From NCBI GenBank assembly GCA_947474435.1, contig CANJII010000028.1, forward strand, positions 1-44,587: a stretch of DNA of 44,587 bases. The letters are read 5' to 3'. Source of the DNA: Chitinophagaceae bacterium. Its GTDB lineage: Bacteria > Bacteroidota > Bacteroidia > Chitinophagales > UBA10324. Position numbers and translations under genes: made by a program. Within the stretch, counting starts at the first letter, position 1; each line of letters starts with the position of its first letter. Of this stretch, positions 17,292-26,143 are shown piece after piece. Below the pieces are notes generated by a model that was not told the origin of the DNA, searched no databases, and worked only from the letters and a program-made list of their open reading frames with translations.

Positions 17292-20200
17292 TTAAAAATC
17301 AAGCCCGATAGAAAAATACCACAGTCCTTTATTGAGCACTCCGCTGTCCCAACCTCGTGCATAATCGAGTTTTACAAAGTAGCCGAATAAATTTGTTCGT
17401 GCGCCACCGCCAAAACCGGCCACCAATGGTTCGCGGAAATAATTTACCTGAACAGTAATTGGTCCTTCGTTTATGGTTGTTGTATTGAACGGATTGTTTT
17501 CACTGTATGGAGAAAATCCCTGCCATGCGGTTCCGGCATCAAAAAACCCAACCAACTGAAAATTGCGAATGAACTCCGAACGAATAGGCGAATTAAATAA
17601 ATAACTGAAAACCGGAAAACGGATTTCGGTATTCACCAAGGCAAAAGAATTTCCGTTTCGAATGTTTTGTGTGAATCCGCGAAGATTTGTTGCTAAGGAT
17701 TGGAATGCATAATTTGCTGTTTGACTCACCGATGTATTGGTATTGAACTTCGGCGCAAACCATCCGTCAATTCCACCAACATAGTAAACTACTTTTCCAT
17801 TTCCCCACGAAGAGGCGCTGCAAAAACGGGTTGCCCAAATAATGTTGCGATGAATTTTCTGATAGTGACGAAAATCAACACCAGCCACAAAAAGAAAGGG
17901 GCCATTCTTTTTTGCCAATCGCATTACATCGGAATAAAATTTATAGCGAGTGCCCTCCAAAATATTTGTTTGAACTTTCAATGTATTATCAAATACATAT
18001 TCACCTCTTATTGAAATCCAGTTCTCGGTATAATTATCTAATCCAAGGCTAAAACTATCAGAACCAAGAAAAACCAATTGCTCCATTCGGTACGATGCAA
18101 TGGCTCTTATGCTTTTTGTAAAATCCAATGGATAACGATATGCTGCTTCAAAATAATTTGTTTTTGATTTTCCATAAACAGGATAAGCCCAAAACGGTGC
18201 AGCATCATATTGCTTTGCATCAACTCTTCGGTAAAAAGTATATTTTTTATCCAATCGCTTTTTAATATCATCAAACGAAAAGAAATATTCATTACCACCT
18301 AAACTGGTTGGAATCCGAAATCCTCCGGTGAAACGATAGTCTTCAAACAAATCAGTTGTGCTGAGTTTTATCAAACCATTTAAACCAGGATTAACAAACT
18401 GACCTCCGTTGGGTGCATAACTCTGGTAACGATTAATGATTAAATTATTATCGAGTTGCGATACTACATAGTCAGTTGAAAAGCGTGGAGCATATGGAAG
18501 TATTTTGCTGAACTTAATTCTCCAGTCTTTCTTCAGTGTGGTTTCTGATTTCTCTTCTTTATTCTTAATTACTGTAACAGGTTTTTGCGAAAACTCACTC
18601 TGGAAAATATAATTATTAATATCAATTTTAGCTGAATCGTTTTTTGTTTTTGATGAGTCAACTGCAACTGCAGGATTCATTTTCTTTTTCTTTTCTTCTG
18701 TTGTTTGCCTGTCAATAATTTGTTGCGTGTATCCCGTATTTGGAATTGCAGTGTGATGGGTAGTGTCGATGGCCTTTAAATTTTTTGTTGCAATAAAAAA
18801 ATATTTTCCGTTGTCGAAATACAATTCTGCCATCTTTCCCGCCTTCAATGCATTCTCCTGTTCAAGCATACTGTTATCGTAATTTGTATTGCTGAATGAG
18901 TGAGCAACATCGCGATACATCGGAATTTTTTTTGTGGAATCAGGATGAATGTTTCCGGATGCGATTAAAGAATCCATGTTGTATTTCGGATTCAGAATTA
19001 CAGAGTCAGCGAAATAATAAAAGTGATTGTAGTGATCGAACACGCTATCAATGTAGGCCACATACCGATTATTGATTCCGTTTTTATCACTGGTGTAAGA
19101 GAAAAAATTATCGTTGTAACCGGTTGCATTTCGTTCATCGGCATTGGGTGTGTTTGTTACACGCGTTAAAATTTTATCCTTCGTTTTCAGATTGTAATAA
19201 AATAAATCAAAACTTCCCAAAGGCATTATGGTATCCAATTGCCCTGAGCGAAGTGTATCATCCAGCCTGTTCGAACTCCATAATACAATTGTACGGCTGG
19301 TTAGTTTTACAAAGTGCGGATCCAGATCGTCATAAAAATCGTTGGTGATCTGATCAATTTTTCCGGAGAGATAATTCATAATATAAATATCGCTCTGACT
19401 TTTATTCACGGCGCTCATCACAATTGTTTTCGGATCGGCGCCAAATGAAATGCTTAATATCTTTTGAAAGTTAGTTATAACATGTTCTGTTTTTTTCTTC
19501 TTCTCAAAATCATATACATCAATAAATACTTTTCCTTTTTTCTCAATAATCATAGCCAGTTTATTTCCGGTCGGATCCCAGGCAGTGAGCGGATACGAAA
19601 AATCAATTGGCTGTGTTATGTTTTTAAATCCACCACGCAAGTAAGTGCGACGATGTTTTTTTTCAATGTCATAAATTTTCACTTTATATTTTCCTAATTC
19701 ATTCTCGCAATAAGCAACCCGTTCAAAAGTGGGGTCGGGTTTAAACTGATAATATTTCCTGCCCTTGCGTGTTTTTACCACAACTTTATCTAAAGTAGTT
19801 GGGTCAATTTTTATTGATTGTTCCAATGCATATTGATTGCCATAATAATTATTGAAGTCGGCAATTAATTGTTTTAAAGTTTTTCCAATCACGAAATTGA
19901 ATCCACTCTCCACACTTCGGTTAATTCGGGTGAGGTATAAAATATTTGGAATGGAAGTAGCGCCGTAATTTCTGGCGATGTAGTACCACAATGCCTGCCC
20001 GGCAAACTTTGCATCTTCGCCGGTAAGGCGATTAAAATTTTTGTACTTGCCGGAAAGAACTCCTATTCGAAGCCGATTATCTAATTCAGTGCTCCAGTCT
20101 TTTCCGATGTATGCAGCCAAACCTTCGGTATACCACGATGGTAAATTCAGCAGTACAGCGTTTTGTAAAACTTCCTGAATGTTTCCACCGAACATCATGT

Positions 20201-20645
20201 TATCCAAACAAATTTTTGCAATGCCTTCCCTGATTTGAATTAATAAATCGTTGTGATTACCATTGAAGTAAACAAACATTTTGTTGCCGATAATTTTTGT
20301 AGTGCCTCCTGTATTATTCTGCTCCACACCATAACCAATGTTCGATTGTTTCAGGTCGCTGAGGTTATTGTAAATGAGAATATCAATGTTGTCGTTTACT
20401 TTATATTCCAGTGCATTCTCTACACTTTCAATTTGCCGTTCACCTTCAGTGATTACAAATTTTCCGAGGTCTTGTCCGCCTAAATAAAAATATACTGCAA
20501 AGCGATCTGATTTATAAAACGACCAGATGAAATCACTGTACTGAACACGGTTTTGTCCGAATTCTTCTAATGTAGTTTGCGCAAGCAAGCGCGAACCCAA
20601 AAATGAAATGGTGAAAAAGAAAAATAATGACTTCAGTATTTTCAT
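17292..20645 (-). CDS. Large outer-membrane protein: degenerate zincin-like domain, TolB-like propeller, barrel-like end
   Basis: An 1117-residue exported protein; I start at ATG 20645, directly before a signal peptide (MKILKSL to LLAQ, residues 1-23), not at the longer open frame to 20708. Residues about 40-280 resemble the gluzincin/peptidase-MA fold: EGLAAYIG (Glu174) is kept, but where HExxH is expected there is REGIA (139-143), so it is probably catalytically dead. About 290-480 contains TolB/PD40-like propeller repeats (KIYDIEKKHRRTY, DIYIMNYLSGKIDQIT). The last 400 residues look like an outer-membrane beta-barrel and end in Phe (IGLDF). A perfect -7 box (TATATTTG) lies 7 nt before the start. 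Surface scaffolding or outer-membrane assembly is inference; I recognise no named homologue. Confidence 0.8.
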   Translation of the reverse strand: MKILKSLFFFFTISFLGSRLLAQTTLEEFGQNRVQYSDFIWSFYKSDRFAVYFYLGGQDLGKFVITEGERQIESVENALEYKVNDNIDILIYNNLSDLKQSNIGYGVEQNNTGGTTKIIGNKMFVYFNGNHNDLLIQIREGIAKICLDNMMFGGNIQEVLQNAVLLNLPSWYTEGLAAYIGKDWSTELDNRLRIGVLSGKYKNFNRLTGEDAKFAGQALWYYIARNYGATSIPNILYLTRINRSVESGFNFVIGKTLKQLIADFNNYYGNQYALEQSIKIDPTTLDKVVVKTRKGRKYYQFKPDPTFERVAYCENELGKYKVKIYDIEKKHRRTYLRGGFKNITQPIDFSYPLTAWDPTGNKLAMIIEKKGKVFIDVYDFEKKKKTEHVITNFQKILSISFGADPKTIVMSAVNKSQSDIYIMNYLSGKIDQITNDFYDDLDPHFVKLTSRTIVLWSSNRLDDTLRSGQLDTIMPLGSFDLFYYNLKTKDKILTRVTNTPNADERNATGYNDNFFSYTSDKNGINNRYVAYIDSVFDHYNHFYYFADSVILNPKYNMDSLIASGNIHPDSTKKIPMYRDVAHSFSNTNYDNSMLEQENALKAGKMAELYFDNGKYFFIATKNLKAIDTTHHTAIPNTGYTQQIIDRQTTEEKKKKMNPAVAVDSSKTKNDSAKIDINNYIFQSEFSQKPVTVIKNKEEKSETTLKKDWRIKFSKILPYAPRFSTDYVVSQLDNNLIINRYQSYAPNGGQFVNPGLNGLIKLSTTDLFEDYRFTGGFRIPTSLGGNEYFFSFDDIKKRLDKKYTFYRRVDAKQYDAAPFWAYPVYGKSKTNYFEAAYRYPLDFTKSIRAIASYRMEQLVFLGSDSFSLGLDNYTENWISIRGEYVFDNTLKVQTNILEGTRYKFYSDVMRLAKKNGPFLFVAGVDFRHYQKIHRNIIWATRFCSASSWGNGKVVYYVGGIDGWFAPKFNTNTSVSQTANYAFQSLATNLRGFTQNIRNGNSFALVNTEIRFPVFSYLFNSPIRSEFIRNFQLVGFFDAGTAWQGFSPYSENNPFNTTTINEGPITVQVNYFREPLVAGFGGGARTNLFGYFVKLDYARGWDSGVLNKGLWYFSIGLDF
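19241..19263. repeat. CCTGAGCGAAGTG repeat-like word inside the large outer-membrane gene
   Basis: The word CCCTGAGCGAAGTG sits in the coding region and translates in frame as DDTLRSGQ, strikingly like EDTLRSGG from the polA insert. This supports a shared repeat origin, though chance similarity of a short word cannot be excluded. Confidence 0.35.
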
Positions 20646-20652
20646 TGCTGTA

Positions 20653-20660
20653 CAAATATA
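20653..20660 (-). promoter_or_regulatory. -7 box TATATTTG of the large outer-membrane protein gene
   Basis: Exact TAnnTTTG match on the minus strand, 7 nt before the chosen ATG (20645). Its position supports that start over the longer upstream frame, which would place the promoter inside the gene. No clear -33 element. Confidence 0.55.
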
Positions 20661-20817
20661 ATCACTTCGCATTGATGAACGGATTTGAAAAAGATATTTC
20701 TGCCTCACCGCGTAAATTCACACACCGAAAATTTCAGTTCGTGGGGACATGAACCGAGTCTGTAAAAAAATTATTGCCTTTGATATAGAAATAAAATTTA
20801 CAACTCATTTTTGCCCC

Positions 20818-21477
20818 ATGCTTCAAATTCATTTTTTCACTTTCAATCCGTTTCAGGAAAACACTTACATACTTTTTGATGAAACCAACGAATGTGTAAT
20901 CATTGATCCGGGATGCAGCACCGATGCAGAACGAAATGAACTCACACAATTTATTTCAAACAACAAACTGAAACCTGTTTTGTTGCTTAACACGCATTCG
21001 CATTTAGATCACATGATTGGCAACAGTTTTATTAAACAGACTTATAACATTCCGTTTCTGCTGCATAAAAATGAATTGCCGATTTTGCATTCAGCTGTGG
21101 AAACAGGGCGCAAGTATGGGGTTGTAATAATTCCATCACCTGAACCCGATCGTTTTATTGAAGATGAAGAAATTGTTCGCTTCGGAAAAACAGAGTTGAA
21201 AACTTTATATACTCCCGGTCATGCACCAGGCGAAGTTTCTTTTTATCACACCGAAACAAAAACACTGATTGCAGGCGATGTATTGTTCAATGGAAGTATC
21301 GGGCGATATGATTTTCCATTGAGTGATTATGAAAGTCTGATGCAAAGTATTTTTAAAAAATTGCTGGTGTTGACTGATGATGTGAAAGTTTATTCCGGTC
21401 ACGGTTCACCAACCACAATTGGAATAGAGAAAAGAACCAATCCGTTTTTGCTGGAGTATACTGAAGGATTGAACTAA
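20818..21477 (+). CDS. MBL-fold metallo-hydrolase (glyoxalase II-like)
   Basis: A 219-residue cytoplasmic metallohydrolase. The metal-binding motif THSHLDH (His60, His62, Asp64, His65) is complete, with further ligands in YTPGHAPGE, AGDVLFNGSIGR and YSGHGSPT. The layout and length match hydroxyacylglutathione-hydrolase-like proteins such as YcbL, which hydrolyse thioesters; as glutathione is often absent in Bacteroidota, the true substrate is uncertain. I start at ATG 20818 because the family begins with this strand (MLQIHFFTFNPFQENTY); an upstream in-frame ATG exists at 20749 but adds unrelated residues. It is divergent from the outer-membrane protein gene and stands alone. Confidence 0.92.
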   Translation: MLQIHFFTFNPFQENTYILFDETNECVIIDPGCSTDAERNELTQFISNNKLKPVLLLNTHSHLDHMIGNSFIKQTYNIPFLLHKNELPILHSAVETGRKYGVVIIPSPEPDRFIEDEEIVRFGKTELKTLYTPGHAPGEVSFYHTETKTLIAGDVLFNGSIGRYDFPLSDYESLMQSIFKKLLVLTDDVKVYSGHGSPTTIGIEKRTNPFLLEYTEGLN

Positions 21478-21666
21478 AGAAAGTCTTTCATCCTGAATTG
21501 AACCGATGGATATTCACCATTAATTTCAATAGACGATGCCCCTTATTTTCTTAAAGAAATTAATTTTAAACTGTTCGATATAAAATCCTGTATTGAAATA
21601 TTTGCTTGCGAAACATGTTCAAAAAACGGAAATCGTAAATTATAGAATTTGAATAACCATAAGTAA

Positions 21667-21692
21667 GAGTTTGCTATTTGTAATACAAACTC
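21667..21692 (-). other. Stem-loop downstream of the hybrid kinase
   Basis: GAGTTTG (21667-21673) and CAAACTC (21686-21692) pair around a 12-nt loop that itself contains TTGTA/TACAA. It lies about 40 bp past the kinase stop codon, between convergent genes. There is no T run, so it is a weak terminator candidate. Confidence 0.3.
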
Positions 21693-21730
21693 ATATGGGG
21701 TTAAGAAATTCTATTTTGCAAAATCAGTAT

Positions 21731-24700
21731 TTACAAACATTCACTTGCAATCTGTTCTATTGCCTTCAGCGAATAATTTTTGAATTCCTTAAAGGATGAT
21801 TTGATGTTTTCTTCATCTGCATTGTGAATATCAATAGCAGCTGCAATGTGAAGAAATGGCTCCGCTTTTTTAATACCCATCATCATAATATTGGTTTTTA
21901 TTTTATGGGCAAGAGCTTTAAAAGCAACCCAGTCATTTTTATTCAATGCCTCTTCAATCTGAATAATACTTGAAGGAGTTTCTTTAACATACAATGATAA
22001 AATGCTGTTGATGAACTCCTGTTCGTTATCATAATACTGTGTCAGAAAAGAAAGGTCATAAAATTTTTCATCCGCTATTTCAATTTTTCCAGTCTCAATT
22101 TCTTCATTAACACCAGGATTTAATTGGTTGGTAATTTTTTGAAATAACTCTTCCGGTTTAAATGGTTTGCTCAGGTAATCGTTCATACCGCTATCAAGCG
22201 CTTCATTAATTTGTTCCTGAAAAGCATGAGCGGTCATCGCTATGATAGGAACTTTTCGCAGGTAGGCTTCATCCATTTTACGAATGATTCTGGTAGCTTC
22301 TAATCCATCAAGGTCAGGCATTGATATATCCATTAACACCAAATCAATATCTTCTTCCTTGAGTTTTTCAATTGCCTGATAACCATTTTCAGCTTCAATA
22401 ACAGTATATCCTTTGTCATCCAATAAATGAATAACTAAAAGGCGATTAATAAAATTATCATCAACCAGTAAAATATTAATTCCATTTTTCTCCGTTTCAA
22501 TTTCGGGTTGATTTTTCTCTTTCGAAGAAATTTTTTCTTCAGTTGTTTCCTCGGCTATTTCATTTAATTCGAATGGAAGTGTAAAATAAAATGTGCTTCC
22601 CTCCCCAGATTTACTGTTAATGTGAATTTCGCCTCCCTGCAATTCCACCAGCTGTTTTACAATTGGCAATCCCAATCCGGTTCCGCCGAATTTTCTGGTG
22701 GTATCGGCACTTGCCTGGCGGTACGATTCAAAAATTTTCAACTGTTCTTTTTCCGGAATTCCTATCCCACTATCTTCAACTTTAAATTGAATAAATATTT
22801 TTCCATTTTCCTTACTGATTAACTCAACACTATAATGAACCCGGCCTTTCTCTGTAAATTTTACAGCATTTGAAATCAGGTTGAGTAATATCTGATTTAA
22901 CCGAACACGATCGCCTCGAACGATAGCTGGAATTTGAGTATCAACTGAAAAATTGTATTCCAGATTTTTTTCTACTGCTTTTATATTGGTGGCCATAAAT
23001 ATGGCGCGCATCATTTCGCGTATATTGATATCAATAATTTCGAATTGAATTTTCCCGCTTCTGATTTTTGATAAATCTAAAATATCGTTGATGATAACTA
23101 ATAAATTATCTGCCGATTGTTTTATTAGTCTTAAATATTCCTCCTGCTCGTGCGATGTTGGTTCTTTTAATAAAATATCAGTCAACCCGATAATACCATT
23201 CATAGGTGTGCGTATTTCATGACTCATTTTGGCTAAAAACTGTTCTTCGGCATGCTGAGCATCTTCAGCTACTTTTTTAGCAACGAGAATTTCCTCTTCA
23301 TCTTTTTTTAATTGGGTGATGTCACGAATCACCACCACCCTGATTAATTGCCCGAGGTATTCCTGCATTTGAGAATTCACTTCCACAAAAAAATCTTTCC
23401 CCTCCTTGGTTTTGAGTGCAAATTCAGTTTCAATATTATTTTGAGAAACCAGCAACGACGAAAGTTTATCCTTCATCGTATTGTTATTCAGTTCCGATAT
23501 TTTTTTGTTCAGCACTTCTTCCTGCGAAAATCCGGTGAGTTTTAAAAATGCAGTATTAACATCAATGATTTTTTCATTGTCAATCAATAAAATTCCTTCA
23601 CTCGTTATGCTGAAAAAATATTTTAACCTCTCCTCATTTTCTTTTAAATTTTTTTCTGCTTTTTTACGAAGTGTAATATCACGGATGGCAACTACTTTAA
23701 CTTTTCTTCCTTTGTAAAAATGAGAGCGCCCGGCAATTTCAACCTTTATTTCATTGCCTTCCTTATGCGTAAGTGATGTTTCATATGGAAGTGTTAAATC
23801 TTTTTTTGAATTTTCTTTAAACAGTTCCCGGTTATCTTCATTGGTAAAAAATAAAATACTCTTGCCCAATATTTCTTCTTCACTGTAACCAATCATTCGC
23901 GCCACTGCCTGATTCAGGTCAATGATTATTCCGTTATCGTACACCAGAATTCCTTCGGTGGTTGAGTTCATTAAAAACTGTAATCGCTGTTCGCTTTCCA
24001 GTAATTGCTTCTGAAAAATAATCCGGTCGGTTATATCAATTGCATAAATGTTACAATAGCTGTTATTGATTAGTGGTGTTATAGTCAGGTTATAATACCT
24101 TCCCTCCACATCAATATCAATTTTGCTAATGTTGTTTGTTTGAAATTGTTTCGAAATAATATTCTGCCATTCACCATTTAAATTCCCATCTATACTGATG
24201 TGTTTGATAATTGATTGAGCAGTTTTATTGAAATAAAGAATTTTTCCTGAATCGGCAATTCGAATAATGGGTGAGGGATTTTCTTCCGAAAATTTTGCCA
24301 GCCACCTGATTTCATCTTCAACTTTTTTCCGCTGTGTGATGTCAGTGATGGTTCCCACACTTCCAACAATTTCACCGTTCTTGTCTTTGTATGGAGCTGC
24401 AGTAATTGATGCCCATATTCTATGTCCGTCTTTTCTGACTAACTCAACTTCATATTGTTCACTTGAACCATTCAGCCGATTATTAATTCCATTCAAAACC
24501 TGCTGCCAGTATTCTTCGGCCACAATTAATTGATACATGGGCATAGAGCCCAATTCAATCATTGTATATCCTGTAAGCTTTGCCAAAAGCGAATTGCAAT
24601 AAACCAGGAAATGATTTTTATCGGTAATTAAAATGGCTTCCGATAAACTTTCGAACAACGAATGATAAAGTTCTTCTTTGTCTTCCAACTCGCGACGCTC

Positions 24701-25924
24701 TGATGCCTGCCTTGTGATATTTCTTGCACTTACAACAATTCCTTTAATAGCGTCATGCTCAATCTGGTTAATGGCTATAGATTCAAGAATTATATTCTTT
24801 CCTTGCTTATCAATGAATTTAAATTCAAAATAATCATCGCCCTTTTCGTTTTTACCCGATAAATACAACAACATTTGTTGCAGGTGATTGGGCAATTCTT
24901 CCTTACTGAAAAATTCAAAAGATGATTTTCCAATCACTTCATGAGCAGAATATCCTGTTATTCTTTCAAATGAAGAATTTACAAACCTGATGGTTCCCCT
25001 ATCATCAACCACCCAAACTATATCAGGAATTAATTGAATGAGCAATTCATTGAATACTGAATTTCCTTTTGAAGAAACAGCAGGTGTTTTTTCCTGTGTG
25101 GAAATTTCAGTTGCAAAACAAAAACACTTTCTTTCATTTCCTGATACAGGTGAAAAGGTAAAGTGGAAATTTTTTTCTTCGCCTCCGACCAGTATTTTTT
25201 TAGAACAATAATTTCTATTTCCGTTCAATGCCTTTTGTATTCCAGAAATAATTTCGCTGAATTCGTTTCCAAGTATTGATTTCAGGTTTTTATTGGAAGA
25301 AATAAAATTTTTACCTGAAAAATTTTTAAGGAAATTTTTAAACGAATTGTTTGAAAAGGTTATATCAAAATTTTCATTTAATTCAAAAACCAAATCCTGA
25401 ACAGATTCCAACGAAAGTGTAATAGTTTCAGAATCATGCTTGCTGCTTTTATCTGAAAAATTATTTTTAATAATTAAGCCGGATTGTTTTGACCAATCGC
25501 GACAACGATTTATAAATTTTTCATTTTGACGAAATGGTTGTTCCGATAAAATGGCCAACACTCCCACACATTCATTATTCACTTTAACAGGAAGTACCAA
25601 CTTCCATTTTGGCAAGGTATCTAAAACTTTATTTTGTGCAAACGGGTCATGCATTAAATCGGCATGCGGAAAAATATATTCATTGCCTGATTGAAAAACT
25701 TTTAAGACCATCGGAAGTGAAATTCCTTCAGCTGAAAAGAAATTTTTATTTCCTGAGAAATACCGAAGACTTAACGAGGAAGAATTTGAATCAACGGAAT
25801 AGAATTCAAACACATCATATGGAGTCAGTTCACTGATATTATCAGCAAACCACTCAAACCACGAACGGATATTTTGCCCGATGTTTTCATTAGTAAATAC
25901 TCTAAAAGCCAACTGCTTCTCCAT
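21731..25924 (-). CDS. Hybrid sensor kinase with GAF, multiple PAS, receiver and HPt domains
   Basis: A 1397-residue complete phosphorelay in one chain (BarA-like order), predicted cytoplasmic. The N-terminal GAF-like domain is about residues 20-150. Five to six PAS domains with PAC ends fill about 165-880. HisKA carries phospho-acceptor His902 (KMSHEIRTPMNG). The HATPase has NAVKFTEKG, EDSGIGIP and GTGLGLPI. The receiver (about 1150-1270) has Asp1199 (LVLMDISMPDLDG). The HPt domain (about 1300-1397) has His1340 (ALAHKIKTN). Phosphate can thus run His-Asp-His to an outside regulator, none of which is adjacent. I use ATG 25924; the frame could begin two codons earlier at a TTG. Confidence 0.94.
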   Translation of the reverse strand: MEKQLAFRVFTNENIGQNIRSWFEWFADNISELTPYDVFEFYSVDSNSSSLSLRYFSGNKNFFSAEGISLPMVLKVFQSGNEYIFPHADLMHDPFAQNKVLDTLPKWKLVLPVKVNNECVGVLAILSEQPFRQNEKFINRCRDWSKQSGLIIKNNFSDKSSKHDSETITLSLESVQDLVFELNENFDITFSNNSFKNFLKNFSGKNFISSNKNLKSILGNEFSEIISGIQKALNGNRNYCSKKILVGGEEKNFHFTFSPVSGNERKCFCFATEISTQEKTPAVSSKGNSVFNELLIQLIPDIVWVVDDRGTIRFVNSSFERITGYSAHEVIGKSSFEFFSKEELPNHLQQMLLYLSGKNEKGDDYFEFKFIDKQGKNIILESIAINQIEHDAIKGIVVSARNITRQASERRELEDKEELYHSLFESLSEAILITDKNHFLVYCNSLLAKLTGYTMIELGSMPMYQLIVAEEYWQQVLNGINNRLNGSSEQYEVELVRKDGHRIWASITAAPYKDKNGEIVGSVGTITDITQRKKVEDEIRWLAKFSEENPSPIIRIADSGKILYFNKTAQSIIKHISIDGNLNGEWQNIISKQFQTNNISKIDIDVEGRYYNLTITPLINNSYCNIYAIDITDRIIFQKQLLESEQRLQFLMNSTTEGILVYDNGIIIDLNQAVARMIGYSEEEILGKSILFFTNEDNRELFKENSKKDLTLPYETSLTHKEGNEIKVEIAGRSHFYKGRKVKVVAIRDITLRKKAEKNLKENEERLKYFFSITSEGILLIDNEKIIDVNTAFLKLTGFSQEEVLNKKISELNNNTMKDKLSSLLVSQNNIETEFALKTKEGKDFFVEVNSQMQEYLGQLIRVVVIRDITQLKKDEEEILVAKKVAEDAQHAEEQFLAKMSHEIRTPMNGIIGLTDILLKEPTSHEQEEYLRLIKQSADNLLVIINDILDLSKIRSGKIQFEIIDINIREMMRAIFMATNIKAVEKNLEYNFSVDTQIPAIVRGDRVRLNQILLNLISNAVKFTEKGRVHYSVELISKENGKIFIQFKVEDSGIGIPEKEQLKIFESYRQASADTTRKFGGTGLGLPIVKQLVELQGGEIHINSKSGEGSTFYFTLPFELNEIAEETTEEKISSKEKNQPEIETEKNGINILLVDDNFINRLLVIHLLDDKGYTVIEAENGYQAIEKLKEEDIDLVLMDISMPDLDGLEATRIIRKMDEAYLRKVPIIAMTAHAFQEQINEALDSGMNDYLSKPFKPEELFQKITNQLNPGVNEEIETGKIEIADEKFYDLSFLTQYYDNEQEFINSILSLYVKETPSSIIQIEEALNKNDWVAFKALAHKIKTNIMMMGIKKAEPFLHIAAAIDIHNADEENIKSSFKEFKNYSLKAIEQIASECL

Positions 25925-26082
25925 TGTCAATTAACCATTAATCTTTTTCGAGGACGATAAAAATAAACCAAACATTGTTAATGCGAATTATTTATTCGGT
26001 GACTTTACGATACCAAACAAATTATGTTTAAAAATCTTGTTTTTAATGAGAAATAGCCACCATGAAAAAAACAGAAAGAATT

Positions 26083-26110
26083 TTTTGATAAGAAATTTTA
26101 AATACATTTG
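26083..26110 (+). promoter_or_regulatory. Promoter of the secreted thioredoxin-like gene
   Basis: TACATTTG (26103-26110) matches the -7 consensus, 33 nt before the ATG at 26144. A TTTTG at 26083-26087 could serve as -33, but the 15-nt spacing is shorter than the usual 17-23. Confidence 0.55.
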
Positions 26111-26143
26111 ACACTCCAAAAACAAAAATTAAACAAAAACAAA

